Shown here: positions 1 to 5,008 of the stretch, piece after piece | Position numbering within the stretch: position 1 is the first letter of the stretch | Layout of the letters: every line of letters begins with the position of its first letter | NCBI GenBank assembly: GCA_963602355.1 | Contig: CAVCIU010000080.1 | Span: 1 to 5,008, forward strand | DNA: 5,008 nt | Direction of reading: 5' to 3' | Origin: UBA791 sp963602355 | GTDB lineage: Bacteria > Cyanobacteriota > Vampirovibrionia > Gastranaerophilales > Gastranaerophilaceae | Position numbers and translations under genes: made by a program | The notes under the pieces: generated by a model | What the model saw: only the letters and a program-made list of their open reading frames with translations | Databases searched by the model: none | Told to the model about the DNA's origin: nothing

Positions 1-351
1 TGCACTTCTTGGTAAAAAGTCTTGAGAACGGATTTTATCAATAATATTACCTCTGATTCTCATAAGCGCATAAGTTTCAAATCTAGCGCCCTTATCAGGT
101 GTATATTTTTCAATGGCATCAATTAAACCTTCAACACCATAACTTGAAATATCTTCTTCCGCAAAAGTAATTGGCAAAGAAACTTTAACACGATTTACAA
201 CATATTTTGTCAAATAAATATATTGAACAATAAGAGTATCTCTGACTTTTTTGTTAGATTTGTCGGCAAAATATGTATGCCACAATTTTTCTAACTCTTC
301 GTCAGACATTCTTTTTATATTGCTGTAACCGTTATTAATTCCCTCTGTCAT
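1..351 (-). CDS. fliA: FliA/WhiG-family RNA polymerase sigma factor (sigma-28 type), C-terminal part off the window
   Basis: This is the first 117 residues of a group 3 (flagellar-type) sigma factor, cut by the left edge after region 2. Such proteins bind core RNA polymerase and direct it to flagellar, chemotaxis or developmental promoters. Residues 18-60 are the helical region 1.2/2.1 (EELEKLW, then LIVQYIYLTKYVVNRV). Residues 67-116 carry the family hallmark: DISSYGVEGLIDAIEKY, FETYA, RIRGNIIDKIR and the closing DFLPRS. The family is usually about 240-260 residues, so roughly half is missing. The start is uncertain. ATG at 351 has a purine run (AAAGGG) directly against it, which is too close for a normal Shine-Dalgarno. 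The in-frame ATG at 309 gives MSDEELEKLW but has no good site either. The symbol rests on family likeness; SigD or WhiG would be equivalent names. It points away from the rhamnose operon. Confidence 0.9.
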   Translation of the reverse strand, partial: MTEGINNGYSNIKRMSDEELEKLWHTYFADKSNKKVRDTLIVQYIYLTKYVVNRVKVSLPITFAEEDISSYGVEGLIDAIEKYTPDKGARFETYALMRIRGNIIDKIRSQDFLPRSA

Positions 352-494
352 CCCTTTATTATTCCAAAAAATAAATAATTCTAGTCTGTTAGATATTTCA
401 ATTATATTAAAACCACCTAAAAGAACATCATATATTTAGATGAGATTATATGGGTAAATTGTCCCTCGCATTACTAGTGGCTCTGTCTGTGCTC

Positions 495-690
495 GCATTA
501 AATGGCAATATGCTCACTTTCCTACGTTTCCATTGACAGTTGCTCGACTCTCGCTTTGCTCGTGCCTCTGCTCGCTTTGTATGCTCCTGTGGATTTCGGA
601 CTTCGTCTTGCAATCCTACGTTTTCGCAACTGCTCAGCTCACTTTCCTACGTTTCCTTTTATCCGTAAGGCATTAAATTGGACAATATGC
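495..690 (+). repeat. Near-identical direct repeats (495-513 and 670-690)
   Basis: GCATTAAATGGCAATATGC (495-513) recurs as GCATTAAATTGGACAATATGC (670-690), differing by two small insertions. Each copy begins with GCAT and ends with ATGC, so each can fold back on itself. The first copy abuts the left 20-bp repeat on its left side. The second lies to the right of the second 20-bp repeat. The modules therefore occur in the order D-A then A-D, all in direct orientation. Confidence 0.7.
512..656 (+). repeat. Pair of exact 20-bp direct repeats (512-531 and 637-656) with a partial third copy
   Basis: GCTCACTTTCCTACGTTTCC is present without mismatch at 512-531 and 637-656, 125 bp apart and in the same orientation. 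A shortened form (TCCTACGTTTTC) sits between them at 614-625. The sequence after the first copy (TTGCTCGACTC, 540-550) resembles that after the partial copy (ACTGCTCAGCTC, 629-640), so the repeated unit is longer than 20 bp and has decayed. The reverse strand reads as a purine-rich GGAAACGTAGGAAAGTGAGC. Function unknown. Confidence 0.85.
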
Positions 691-697
691 CTAACGG
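663..697. other. Hairpin: 11-bp stem with one mismatch, 13-nt loop
   Basis: CCGTAAGGCAT (663-673) pairs with ATGCCTAACGG (687-697). Ten of eleven positions are complementary, with an A-A mismatch at 667/693, around the loop TAAATTGGACAAT. The loop and inner arms are the second copy of the GCATTAAAT repeat. No T-tract follows on either strand, so it does not look like an intrinsic terminator. It may be a structural element of an RNA or the fold of a repeat unit. Confidence 0.6.
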
Positions 698-759
698 CTT
701 AAAGTCAACTACGGAGACAGGCTCACAAGCTTCGCCCTAGCTTAGCTGTTCGCTTTGTC

Positions 760-783
760 AAAAAAATAAGGCTTCCGTGCCTT
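760..783 (-). terminator. Intrinsic terminator for the leftward acidic-protein gene
   Basis: Read on the minus strand, AAGGC (783-779) and GCCTT (772-768) form a 5-bp stem around the loop ACGGAA. One A and then seven T residues (766-760) follow. It lies about 50 bp past the stop codon of the leftward gene at 834-1139, the right place and orientation to end its transcript. The stem is short, but the U-tract is strong. On the + strand no T-run follows, so it is one-directional. Its stem is made from one copy of the 20-bp tandem repeat described next. Confidence 0.6.
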
Positions 784-802
784 TGCTAATGCTTCCGTGC
801 CT
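771..802 (+). repeat. Tandem GCTTCCGTGCCT repeat, 20-bp period
   Basis: GCTTCCGTGCCT occurs at 771-782 and 791-802 with a period of exactly 20 bp, and each copy is followed by a similar CTAAT or GCTAAT stretch. The left copy supplies the terminator stem. The right copy lacks the flanking AA/TT pair and the T-tract. Confidence 0.8.
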
Positions 803-833
803 AATCGCAATAGTCGAACGTATTATACACACA

Positions 834-1139
834 TTACTGAATTAGAGAGTAATCAAAATCTTCTATTGTTAGCCCCGCTGGAGGTCCAAAATTATTGCCT
901 AACAATTTCATTAAACTGCTTGCTGACATATCGTCAGACTCTTCTTCCTTACCATTATTTTTTGTCAAATTATCAATCTCAATATCAAGCATATCAATTG
1001 CATCGTCAAAAACTTGTTCAAAAGCTTCTGCTTGTTCACTTTGCGAAACACTCGCTGGACTATTTAACGCGTTATTATTCGTTAATGCTGGACTAATTAA
1101 TAAATCCATATAGTTGTTTTCAATCATATTATCTGACAT
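834..1139 (-). CDS. Hypothetical small acidic protein (101 aa)
   Basis: I do not recognise the family. The protein is very acidic: 20 Asp/Glu against 3 Lys and no Arg. It is rich in Asn and Ser at the N-terminus and has no signal peptide or membrane segment, so it is probably cytoplasmic. Residues 34-60 (SEQAEAFEQVFDDAIDMLDI onward) look like an amphipathic helix, followed by a charged linker (61-70) and a short C-terminal tail ending TIEDFDYSLIQ. Codon use is like that of the neighbouring genes, and a terminator follows the stop; both support a real gene. Against it, the nearest Shine-Dalgarno-like GAGG is about 14 nt from the ATG, longer than ideal, and I found no clear promoter. It lies on the same strand upstream of a FliA-type sigma factor and could be flagellar or regulatory. 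The FEQVFDDAIDML helix is faintly like the rod-binding N-terminus of FlgJ, but this is too weak to assign. Confidence 0.6.
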   Translation of the reverse strand: MSDNMIENNYMDLLISPALTNNNALNSPASVSQSEQAEAFEQVFDDAIDMLDIEIDNLTKNNGKEEESDDMSASSLMKLLGNNFGPPAGLTIEDFDYSLIQ

Positions 1140-1228
1140 AGTGTATACAAAAACCTCATTGCTATTTACAATCTTATTTTTAACAAAATTAAAACCCCTT
1201 CACATCATGCAAATAATGTATATTTTAC

Positions 1229-1257
1229 TTGATTAAAAGCATGGGTTTATGTATAAT
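1229..1257 (+). promoter_or_regulatory. Sigma-70-type promoter of the rhamnose operon
   Basis: A -35 box TTGATT (1229-1234) is followed by a 17-bp spacer and a perfect -10 box TATAAT (1252-1257). Transcription should begin near 1264, giving a leader of about 20 nt. That leader contains the AAGGAAG ribosome site (1272-1278) for rfbC, leaving no room for a riboswitch or attenuator. The preceding 1140-1228 is AT-rich and shared with the divergent acidic-protein gene. Confidence 0.75.
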
Positions 1258-1283
1258 AAGCATTAATAAAGAAGGAAGTATTT

Positions 1284-1823
1284 ATGCCATTTACATTTGA
1301 AAAACAATCCATTGAAGACGTAATCCTTGTAACACCCAAAGTTTTCGGTGATAACAGAGGATTTTTTATGGAAACTTATAAAAAATCAGATTTTGAAGCA
1401 AATGGTATAATAGGTGAATTTAATCAAGATAACCATTCAAAATCTACAAAATGTGTTCTTAGAGGTTTGCACTTTCAAAAACAACCTTATGCTCAAGCAA
1501 AAATTGTAAGATGCTTAAAAGGTAGAATTTACGATGTTGCAGTTGATATCAGAAAAGGTTCTAAAACTTTTGGCAAATACGTAAAAGTAGAGCTTTCAGA
1601 AGAAAATAAAAAAATGTTATACATTCCAAAGGAATTTGCACACGGATTTGTAGCTTTAACTGACGAGGTTGAAATCGCATACAAAACTCAAGGCGAATAT
1701 CACCCAGAAGCCGACAGCGGAATTATGTGGAACGATAAAGATATCAACATAGATTGGGAAATCGATTTTGAACCAATCCTTTCTGAAAAGGACACTAAAC
1801 ACAAAACTTTAAGCGAAATATAA
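1284..1823 (+). CDS. rfbC: dTDP-4-dehydrorhamnose 3,5-epimerase
   Basis: RfbC (RmlC) catalyses step three of dTDP-L-rhamnose synthesis: double epimerisation at C3 and C5 of dTDP-4-keto-6-deoxy-D-glucose, in the cytoplasm and without a cofactor. The 179 residues match the family length of about 180 and form a single cupin-type jelly roll. The active site is intact: RGLHFQ gives catalytic His63, the basic residue Lys73 follows, then FAHGF with His120, the catalytic Tyr133 in EIAYK, and Asp170 near the end. The N-terminal phrase DNRGFFMETY (23-32) is the usual substrate-binding segment. The start is secure: AAGGAAG lies a few bases upstream and the promoter just before it. It is the first gene of the operon, 26 bp before rfbB. 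Confidence 0.96.
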   Translation: MPFTFEKQSIEDVILVTPKVFGDNRGFFMETYKKSDFEANGIIGEFNQDNHSKSTKCVLRGLHFQKQPYAQAKIVRCLKGRIYDVAVDIRKGSKTFGKYVKVELSEENKKMLYIPKEFAHGFVALTDEVEIAYKTQGEYHPEADSGIMWNDKDINIDWEIDFEPILSEKDTKHKTLSEI

Positions 1824-1849
1824 ATATTAACAATAGGAGAAAATAAAGA

Positions 1850-2830
1850 ATGAAATTATTAGTTACCGGTGGTGCAGGATTTATCGGAAGTTGTTTTGTA
1901 AGACACATCTTAAACACTTATTCTGATTACAAAGTAGTAAACCTTGATGCACTTACATATTGTGGAAACTTAGAAAATTTAAACGACGTAAAAGATAATC
2001 CAAATTATACATTCGTTCACGGCAACATCTGTAATCACGATTTAGTTAGAGATATTATAAAAGACGTTGATTGCGTTGTAAACTTTGCAGCAGAATCTCA
2101 CGTTGATAATTCAATCAAACACCCTGAAATCTTTGTTGAAACAAACGTTCAAGGTACATTGAATTTATTACAAGCCTGTAAAGAATTAGGTATTGAAAGA
2201 TACTTACAAGTTGGTACAGATGAAGTTTACGGTTCTTTAGGTAAAACTGGTTATTTCTACGAAACAACACCTATCCAACCAAATTCACCATACTCAGCAT
2301 CTAAAGCAAGTGCTGACTTGTTAGTTAGAGCATATTACGAAACATACAAATTACCAGTATTAAATACTCGTTGTTCTAACAACTATGGACCTTACCAATA
2401 TCCAGAAAAATTAATTCCATTCTTCATTTCACAATTATTAAAAGGTGAAAAAGTTCCTGTATATGGTGATGGTCTAAATGTTAGAGATTGGTTGTACGTA
2501 TATGACCACTGCAAAGCTATTGATGTAGTTCTTCACAAAGGTAGAGTTGGCGAAGTTTACAACATCGGTGGACACAACGAAAAAACAAATATGGAAATCA
2601 CACACTTAATTCTTGATGCAATGGGCAAAGACGAATCTTCTATAAAATATGTTGAAGATAGATTAGGACACGACAGACGCTATGCTATTGCAAACGACAA
2701 AATTCAAGCAGAATTAGGTTGGGAACCTTCTGTAACATTTGAAGAAGGTATCAAATTAACAATCGATTGGTATTTAAACAATCAAGATTGGATTAAATCA
2801 ATCGAAAATAAGAAAGCGAGTCTTGTATAA
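1850..2830 (+). CDS. rfbB: dTDP-glucose 4,6-dehydratase
   Basis: RfbB (RmlB) is an extended short-chain dehydrogenase/reductase that converts dTDP-D-glucose to dTDP-4-keto-6-deoxy-D-glucose using tightly bound NAD+, step two of rhamnose synthesis. The N-terminal Rossmann motif is TGGAGFIG (Gly7, Gly10, Gly13). The catalytic Asp-Glu pair that distinguishes 4,6-dehydratases is Asp124-Glu125 in VGTDEVYG. The Tyr-x-x-x-Lys pair is Tyr148/Lys152 in SPYSASK. The sugar-nucleotide site includes NNYGPYQYPEKLIP (177-190) and NVRDWLYVYDH (210-220). At 326 residues it is slightly shorter than the roughly 340-360 of enterobacterial forms but complete. AGGAG (1835-1839) lies 10 bp before the ATG. Its stop overlaps the start of rfbD by one base (TAATG), so the two are probably translationally coupled. 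Confidence 0.97.
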   Translation: MKLLVTGGAGFIGSCFVRHILNTYSDYKVVNLDALTYCGNLENLNDVKDNPNYTFVHGNICNHDLVRDIIKDVDCVVNFAAESHVDNSIKHPEIFVETNVQGTLNLLQACKELGIERYLQVGTDEVYGSLGKTGYFYETTPIQPNSPYSASKASADLLVRAYYETYKLPVLNTRCSNNYGPYQYPEKLIPFFISQLLKGEKVPVYGDGLNVRDWLYVYDHCKAIDVVLHKGRVGEVYNIGGHNEKTNMEITHLILDAMGKDESSIKYVEDRLGHDRRYAIANDKIQAELGWEPSVTFEEGIKLTIDWYLNNQDWIKSIENKKASLV

Positions 2831-3651
2831 TGAAAATTCTTGTAACTGGCGCAAAAGGTATGCTTGGACAAGATTTATGTCCAGTACTTGAAGACGAAGA
2901 TTTTGAAGTCGTTGAAACAGATATCCACAATCTTGATATCACAGATATTAATCAAGTTGAAAAAATGATTAATGAAGAAAAACCAGATATGGTAATTCAT
3001 TGTGCTGGTTACACAAATGTTGATTTAGCAGAAGCAGAACCAGAAAAAGCTGAAAAAATCAATTCATTAGGCACAGAAAATCTTGCAAAAGTTTGTGGTA
3101 AAAACGATATCACAATGCTATACATTTCAACAGATTATGTTTTTGACGGAACAAATGACAAACCTTATAAACCAGAGGACGAAACAAATCCTCAAAGTGT
3201 TTATGGAAAAACAAAAAGAGATGGAGAAATTGCTGTTCAAAAATATTGTGAAAAATATTATATAACAAGAACAAGCTGGTTATACGGACATCACGGCAAA
3301 AACTTTGTTGAAACAATGATATCTATTTCTCAAAATCCAGAAATAAAAGTTGTAAACGACCAAACAGGTTGCCCAACTTGGACAATGGAATTATGCAACG
3401 GCATCATAAACTTAATCAACGAAAAAGCGCATTATGGCATTTATCACATTTGTGGTAGCGAACCTACAACTTGGTACAACTTTGCAAAAGAAATTTATCA
3501 TTTAATGAAATTAGATGTAAATTTAAAACCTTGCACTACTGATGAATACCCAAGACCTGCAAAAAGACCTCATTACTCAGCAATGGATAATGACGGAATT
3601 TGCAGAAACTGGAAATTAGCACTAAAAGATTATTTAAAATTAAGAGATTAA
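2830..3651 (+). CDS. rfbD: dTDP-4-dehydrorhamnose reductase
   Basis: RfbD (RmlD) performs the last step, NAD(P)H-dependent reduction of dTDP-4-keto-L-rhamnose to dTDP-L-rhamnose. It is 273 residues long, slightly short of the usual 280-300. The Rossmann motif is GAKGMLG (7-13). The substrate and catalytic segment STDYVFDG (100-107) contains the conserved Thr101-Asp102. Tyr125 and Lys129 in VYGKTK form the catalytic pair. RTSWLYG (147-153) and the C-terminal PRPAKRPHYS (241-250) are signatures of this subfamily. The ATG shares one base with the rfbB stop, and only a weak GAG lies upstream, so expression probably relies on ribosomes finishing rfbB. The residue pattern separates it from general epimerases. 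Confidence 0.96.
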   Translation: MKILVTGAKGMLGQDLCPVLEDEDFEVVETDIHNLDITDINQVEKMINEEKPDMVIHCAGYTNVDLAEAEPEKAEKINSLGTENLAKVCGKNDITMLYISTDYVFDGTNDKPYKPEDETNPQSVYGKTKRDGEIAVQKYCEKYYITRTSWLYGHHGKNFVETMISISQNPEIKVVNDQTGCPTWTMELCNGIINLINEKAHYGIYHICGSEPTTWYNFAKEIYHLMKLDVNLKPCTTDEYPRPAKRPHYSAMDNDGICRNWKLALKDYLKLRD

Positions 3652-3687
3652 CTTTTAAATAATTTATTTTTGGAGTAATATTTTCAT

Positions 3688-4044
3688 ATGTTTTTTAAAA
3701 AATATAAAAATCATTATAGTTTAAACTTTTTTGCAACATGTGGTTGGATAAATCTTTTAGGATTTGCAACATCATATCTAGGGCAACTTATTCAAGTCCT
3801 ATTCCAAAAAAATGAATCACTTGATGCAATTATCCCAGCCATTATAAGCATTAACTGGTTTTTTGTAGTTTATACTGTAATAACATTTTTCATTTTTATG
3901 CTAGAAAACTTTTACGAAGTGAGAATAAATGACACAAAATTTTTAAATAATGGTTTTATTGATTTTTTGAGAATTATAGGCACATTTTTAGCAAGTATTC
4001 CATTTGCATTTTTATTTGCTGCATTCTTATTTATAAAATTCTAA
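3688..4044 (+). CDS. Unknown small membrane protein (118 aa, three predicted helices)
   Basis: I do not recognise this protein. It has a short basic N-terminus (MFFKKYKNHY) and three hydrophobic segments at about residues 12-39, 47-72 and 91-116. A polar loop (73-90, ENFYEVRINDTKF) lies between the second and third. Phenylalanine is very abundant (22 of 118). By the positive-inside rule the N-terminus is probably cytoplasmic. GGAG (3672-3675) stands 12 bp before the ATG, somewhat far, but no closer start is better supported. It sits 36 bp after rfbD and 22 bp before rfbA with no terminator, so it is probably co-transcribed. It is visibly more AT-rich than its neighbours. Possible roles include polysaccharide assembly at the membrane or no connection with rhamnose at all. 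GtrA-like flippases are of similar size, but I see no motif to claim that. Confidence 0.75.
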   Translation: MFFKKYKNHYSLNFFATCGWINLLGFATSYLGQLIQVLFQKNESLDAIIPAIISINWFFVVYTVITFFIFMLENFYEVRINDTKFLNNGFIDFLRIIGTFLASIPFAFLFAAFLFIKF

Positions 4045-4066
4045 GAAAAGAGAGGAAAATTTTAAT

Positions 4067-4945
4067 ATGAAAGGTATTATCCTAGCCGGTGGCGCTGGCA
4101 CAAGACTTTATCCAAGTACAATGGTTGTTTCAAAACAATTATTACCAATATATGATAAACCAATGATTTATCACCCAATTTCAGTTCTTATGCTTGCTGG
4201 AATAAGAGATATATTAATTATTTCAACACCAAAAGATTTACCAAACTTTGAAAAACTTTTAGGCGACGGCTCACAATTTGGTCTAAGATTTCAATACAAA
4301 GAACAACCAAGCCCAGACGGACTTGCGCAAGCCTTCATTTTAGGAGAAGAATTTATTGGTGATGATTCTGTTGCGCTAATCTTAGGGGATAACATTTTCT
4401 ATGGTCCAAGATTTTCAGGAACATTAAAATTCACAGCAAAACAAACACAAAAAGTTGGAGGAGCAACAGTTTTTGCATACCACGTAAAAGATCCTCAAAG
4501 ATTTGGTGTTGCAGAATTTGATAAAAAAGGAAAAGTTTTATCTTTAGAAGAAAAACCTCAAAATCCAAAATCAAACTATGCGGTTACGGGTTTATATTTC
4601 TACGATAACAAAGTTGTCGAATATGCTAAAAACTTAAAACCTTCTGCAAGAGGCGAGTTAGAAATTACAGACTTAAACAAAATTTATCTTGAACAAGGCA
4701 AATTGAATTGTGAAGTTCTTTCAAGAGGTTTTGCATGGCTAGATACAGGTACTCACGCATCATTATTGCAAGCTGGTCAATATATTCAAACAATTGAAGA
4801 AAATCAAGGCATTAAAATTGCTTGTCTTGAAGAGATTGCATATAGAATGAAATTTGTTTCAAGAGAACATTTGAGAAAACAAGTTGAACAATATAAAAAC
4901 AACGAATATTATGACTACGTTAAACGATTAATTGAAGCTGAATAG
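4067..4945 (+). CDS. rfbA: Glucose-1-phosphate thymidylyltransferase
   Basis: RfbA (RmlA) starts the pathway: glucose-1-phosphate plus dTTP gives dTDP-glucose and pyrophosphate, with Mg2+. At 292 residues it is the normal length for the long form. The nucleotide-binding loop is GGAGTRLYP (8-16), followed by SKQLLPIYDKPM with the conserved Lys. The sugar-nucleotide site includes QPSPDGLAQAF (80-90). LGDNIFYG provides the metal ligand Asp108 and FAWLDTGTH provides Asp226. EEKP (161-164) and GLYFYD (175-180) are also typical. The enzyme is usually inhibited by dTDP-L-rhamnose. AGAGGA (4051-4056) lies 10 bp upstream of the ATG. Although it acts first, it is the last of the four rfb genes here and is separated from rfbD by the membrane protein. 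Its stop codon overlaps the ribosome site of the following gene. Confidence 0.97.
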   Translation: MKGIILAGGAGTRLYPSTMVVSKQLLPIYDKPMIYHPISVLMLAGIRDILIISTPKDLPNFEKLLGDGSQFGLRFQYKEQPSPDGLAQAFILGEEFIGDDSVALILGDNIFYGPRFSGTLKFTAKQTQKVGGATVFAYHVKDPQRFGVAEFDKKGKVLSLEEKPQNPKSNYAVTGLYFYDNKVVEYAKNLKPSARGELEITDLNKIYLEQGKLNCEVLSRGFAWLDTGTHASLLQAGQYIQTIEENQGIKIACLEEIAYRMKFVSREHLRKQVEQYKNNEYYDYVKRLIEAE

Positions 4946-4953
4946 GAGAAGCC

Positions 4954-5008
4954 TTGAAAAGAATTTTAATTACAGGCGGTGCAGGTTTTATCGGAAGTCA
5001 TTTATGCG
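4954..5008 (+). CDS. NAD-dependent sugar-nucleotide epimerase/dehydratase, N-terminus only
   Basis: Only 18 codons are present before the right edge. They read LKRILITGGAGFIGSHLC (Met at position 1 if TTG initiates), an unmistakable Rossmann NAD-binding start of an extended short-chain dehydrogenase, with Gly9, Gly12 and Gly15 spaced GxxGxxG. The SHLC ending is common in UDP-glucuronate decarboxylases (UXS, making UDP-xylose), but other epimerases such as GalE or a second 4,6-dehydratase cannot be excluded. The start is TTG at 4954, chosen because AGGAG (4944-4948) sits 5 bp before it and the conserved motif begins at the expected distance. No ATG is available in frame. It follows rfbA by 8 bp, with the ribosome site overlapping the rfbA stop, so it belongs to the same operon. 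Confidence 0.85.
   Translation, partial: MKRILITGGAGFIGSHLC

Larger units (their letters stand above)
455..811. repeat. GC-rich, internally repetitive non-coding island
   Basis: This fills most of the 482-bp gap between the sigma factor and the acidic-protein gene. From 461 to 760 the G+C content is about 48% (143 of 300 by hand count), against about 21% for 361-460. The + strand is rich in pyrimidines and in recurring phrases. CTCGCATTA occurs at 466 (as part of CCCTCGCATTAC) and at 492-500. CTCGCTTTG occurs at 550-558 and 571-579, with a TTCGCTTTGTC variant at 749. TCCTACGTTT occurs at 519, 614 and 644. I see no believable gene in it: a 66-codon open frame at 502-702 on the + strand has no ribosome site and merely translates the repeats. 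It could be a degenerate interspersed repeat, a remnant of a mobile element, or a structured RNA. Neither terminal inverted repeats nor a transposase is visible. Confidence 0.6.

Noticed and set aside
401..450. TATAAT hexamers on the minus strand at 406-401 and 450-445 as promoters for the sigma factor
   Set aside because: Neither has a credible -35 box at 16-18 bp, and TATAAT is frequent by chance in such AT-rich DNA. A sigma-28-type box was not evident either.
502..702. 66-codon open frame on the + strand inside the GC-rich island
   Set aside because: No ribosome site, low-complexity translation of the repeated phrases, and no recognisable domain; G+C content alone explains the absence of stops.
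461..811. CRISPR array or tRNA/rRNA in the island
   Set aside because: Repeat copies are too few and irregularly spaced for CRISPR, and I found no tRNA cloverleaf or T-arm signature on either strand.
469..838. 7-bp direct repeat CATTACT at 469-475 and 832-838 as a possible target-site duplication flanking the island
   Set aside because: Seven bases recur easily by chance in this sequence, the right copy overlaps the stop codon of the acidic-protein gene, and no terminal inverted repeats or transposase are present.
797..1113. Two rightward open frames (797-1096 and 895-1113)
   Set aside because: They lie antisense to the acidic-protein gene, whose codon use and downstream terminator fit a real gene better; neither has a ribosome site.
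3083..3316. Short frames on both strands inside rfbD
   Set aside because: Shadows of a fully conserved rfbD coding sequence.

Overview
The window is AT-rich bacterial DNA (genes roughly one-third G+C). It comes from an organism with a FliA/WhiG-type sigma factor and a dTDP-L-rhamnose pathway. This fits several AT-rich, often gut-associated lineages, such as Gastranaerophilales/Vampirovibrionia or some Firmicutes. The sequence alone does not settle the taxonomy, and that suggestion is inference.

Left third (1-1139), transcribed leftward. A FliA-family sigma factor runs off the left edge (1-351). A short, very acidic unrecognised protein lies upstream of it on the same strand (834-1139). They are separated by a 482-bp gap that holds an unusual island (about 455-811). 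The island is close to 48% G+C, against about 21% in the 100 bp on its sigma-factor side. It is built from short repeated phrases, a strong hairpin and, at its right end, an intrinsic terminator that would end transcription of the acidic-protein gene.

Right two thirds (1229-5008), transcribed rightward. A good sigma-70-type promoter (1229-1257) drives a compact cluster: rfbC, rfbB, rfbD, a small three-helix membrane protein, rfbA, and the start of another NAD-dependent sugar epimerase/dehydratase that runs off the right edge. The four rfb (rml) genes encode every step from glucose-1-phosphate to dTDP-L-rhamnose: RfbA makes dTDP-glucose, RfbB the 4-keto-6-deoxy sugar, RfbC the 3,5-epimer, and RfbD the final reduction. 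All four keep their catalytic residues. Spacings are short (26 bp, a 1-bp overlap, 36 bp, 22 bp, 8 bp) and no terminator is visible between them, so a single operon is likely. It probably supplies rhamnose for a surface polysaccharide or a glycoprotein.

Most of the window is ordinary nucleotide-sugar metabolism, and I see no convincing new defence, mobile or signalling system. The parts that deserve attention are the GC-rich repeat island, the unknown membrane protein inserted in the rhamnose operon, and the acidic small protein beside the sigma factor.
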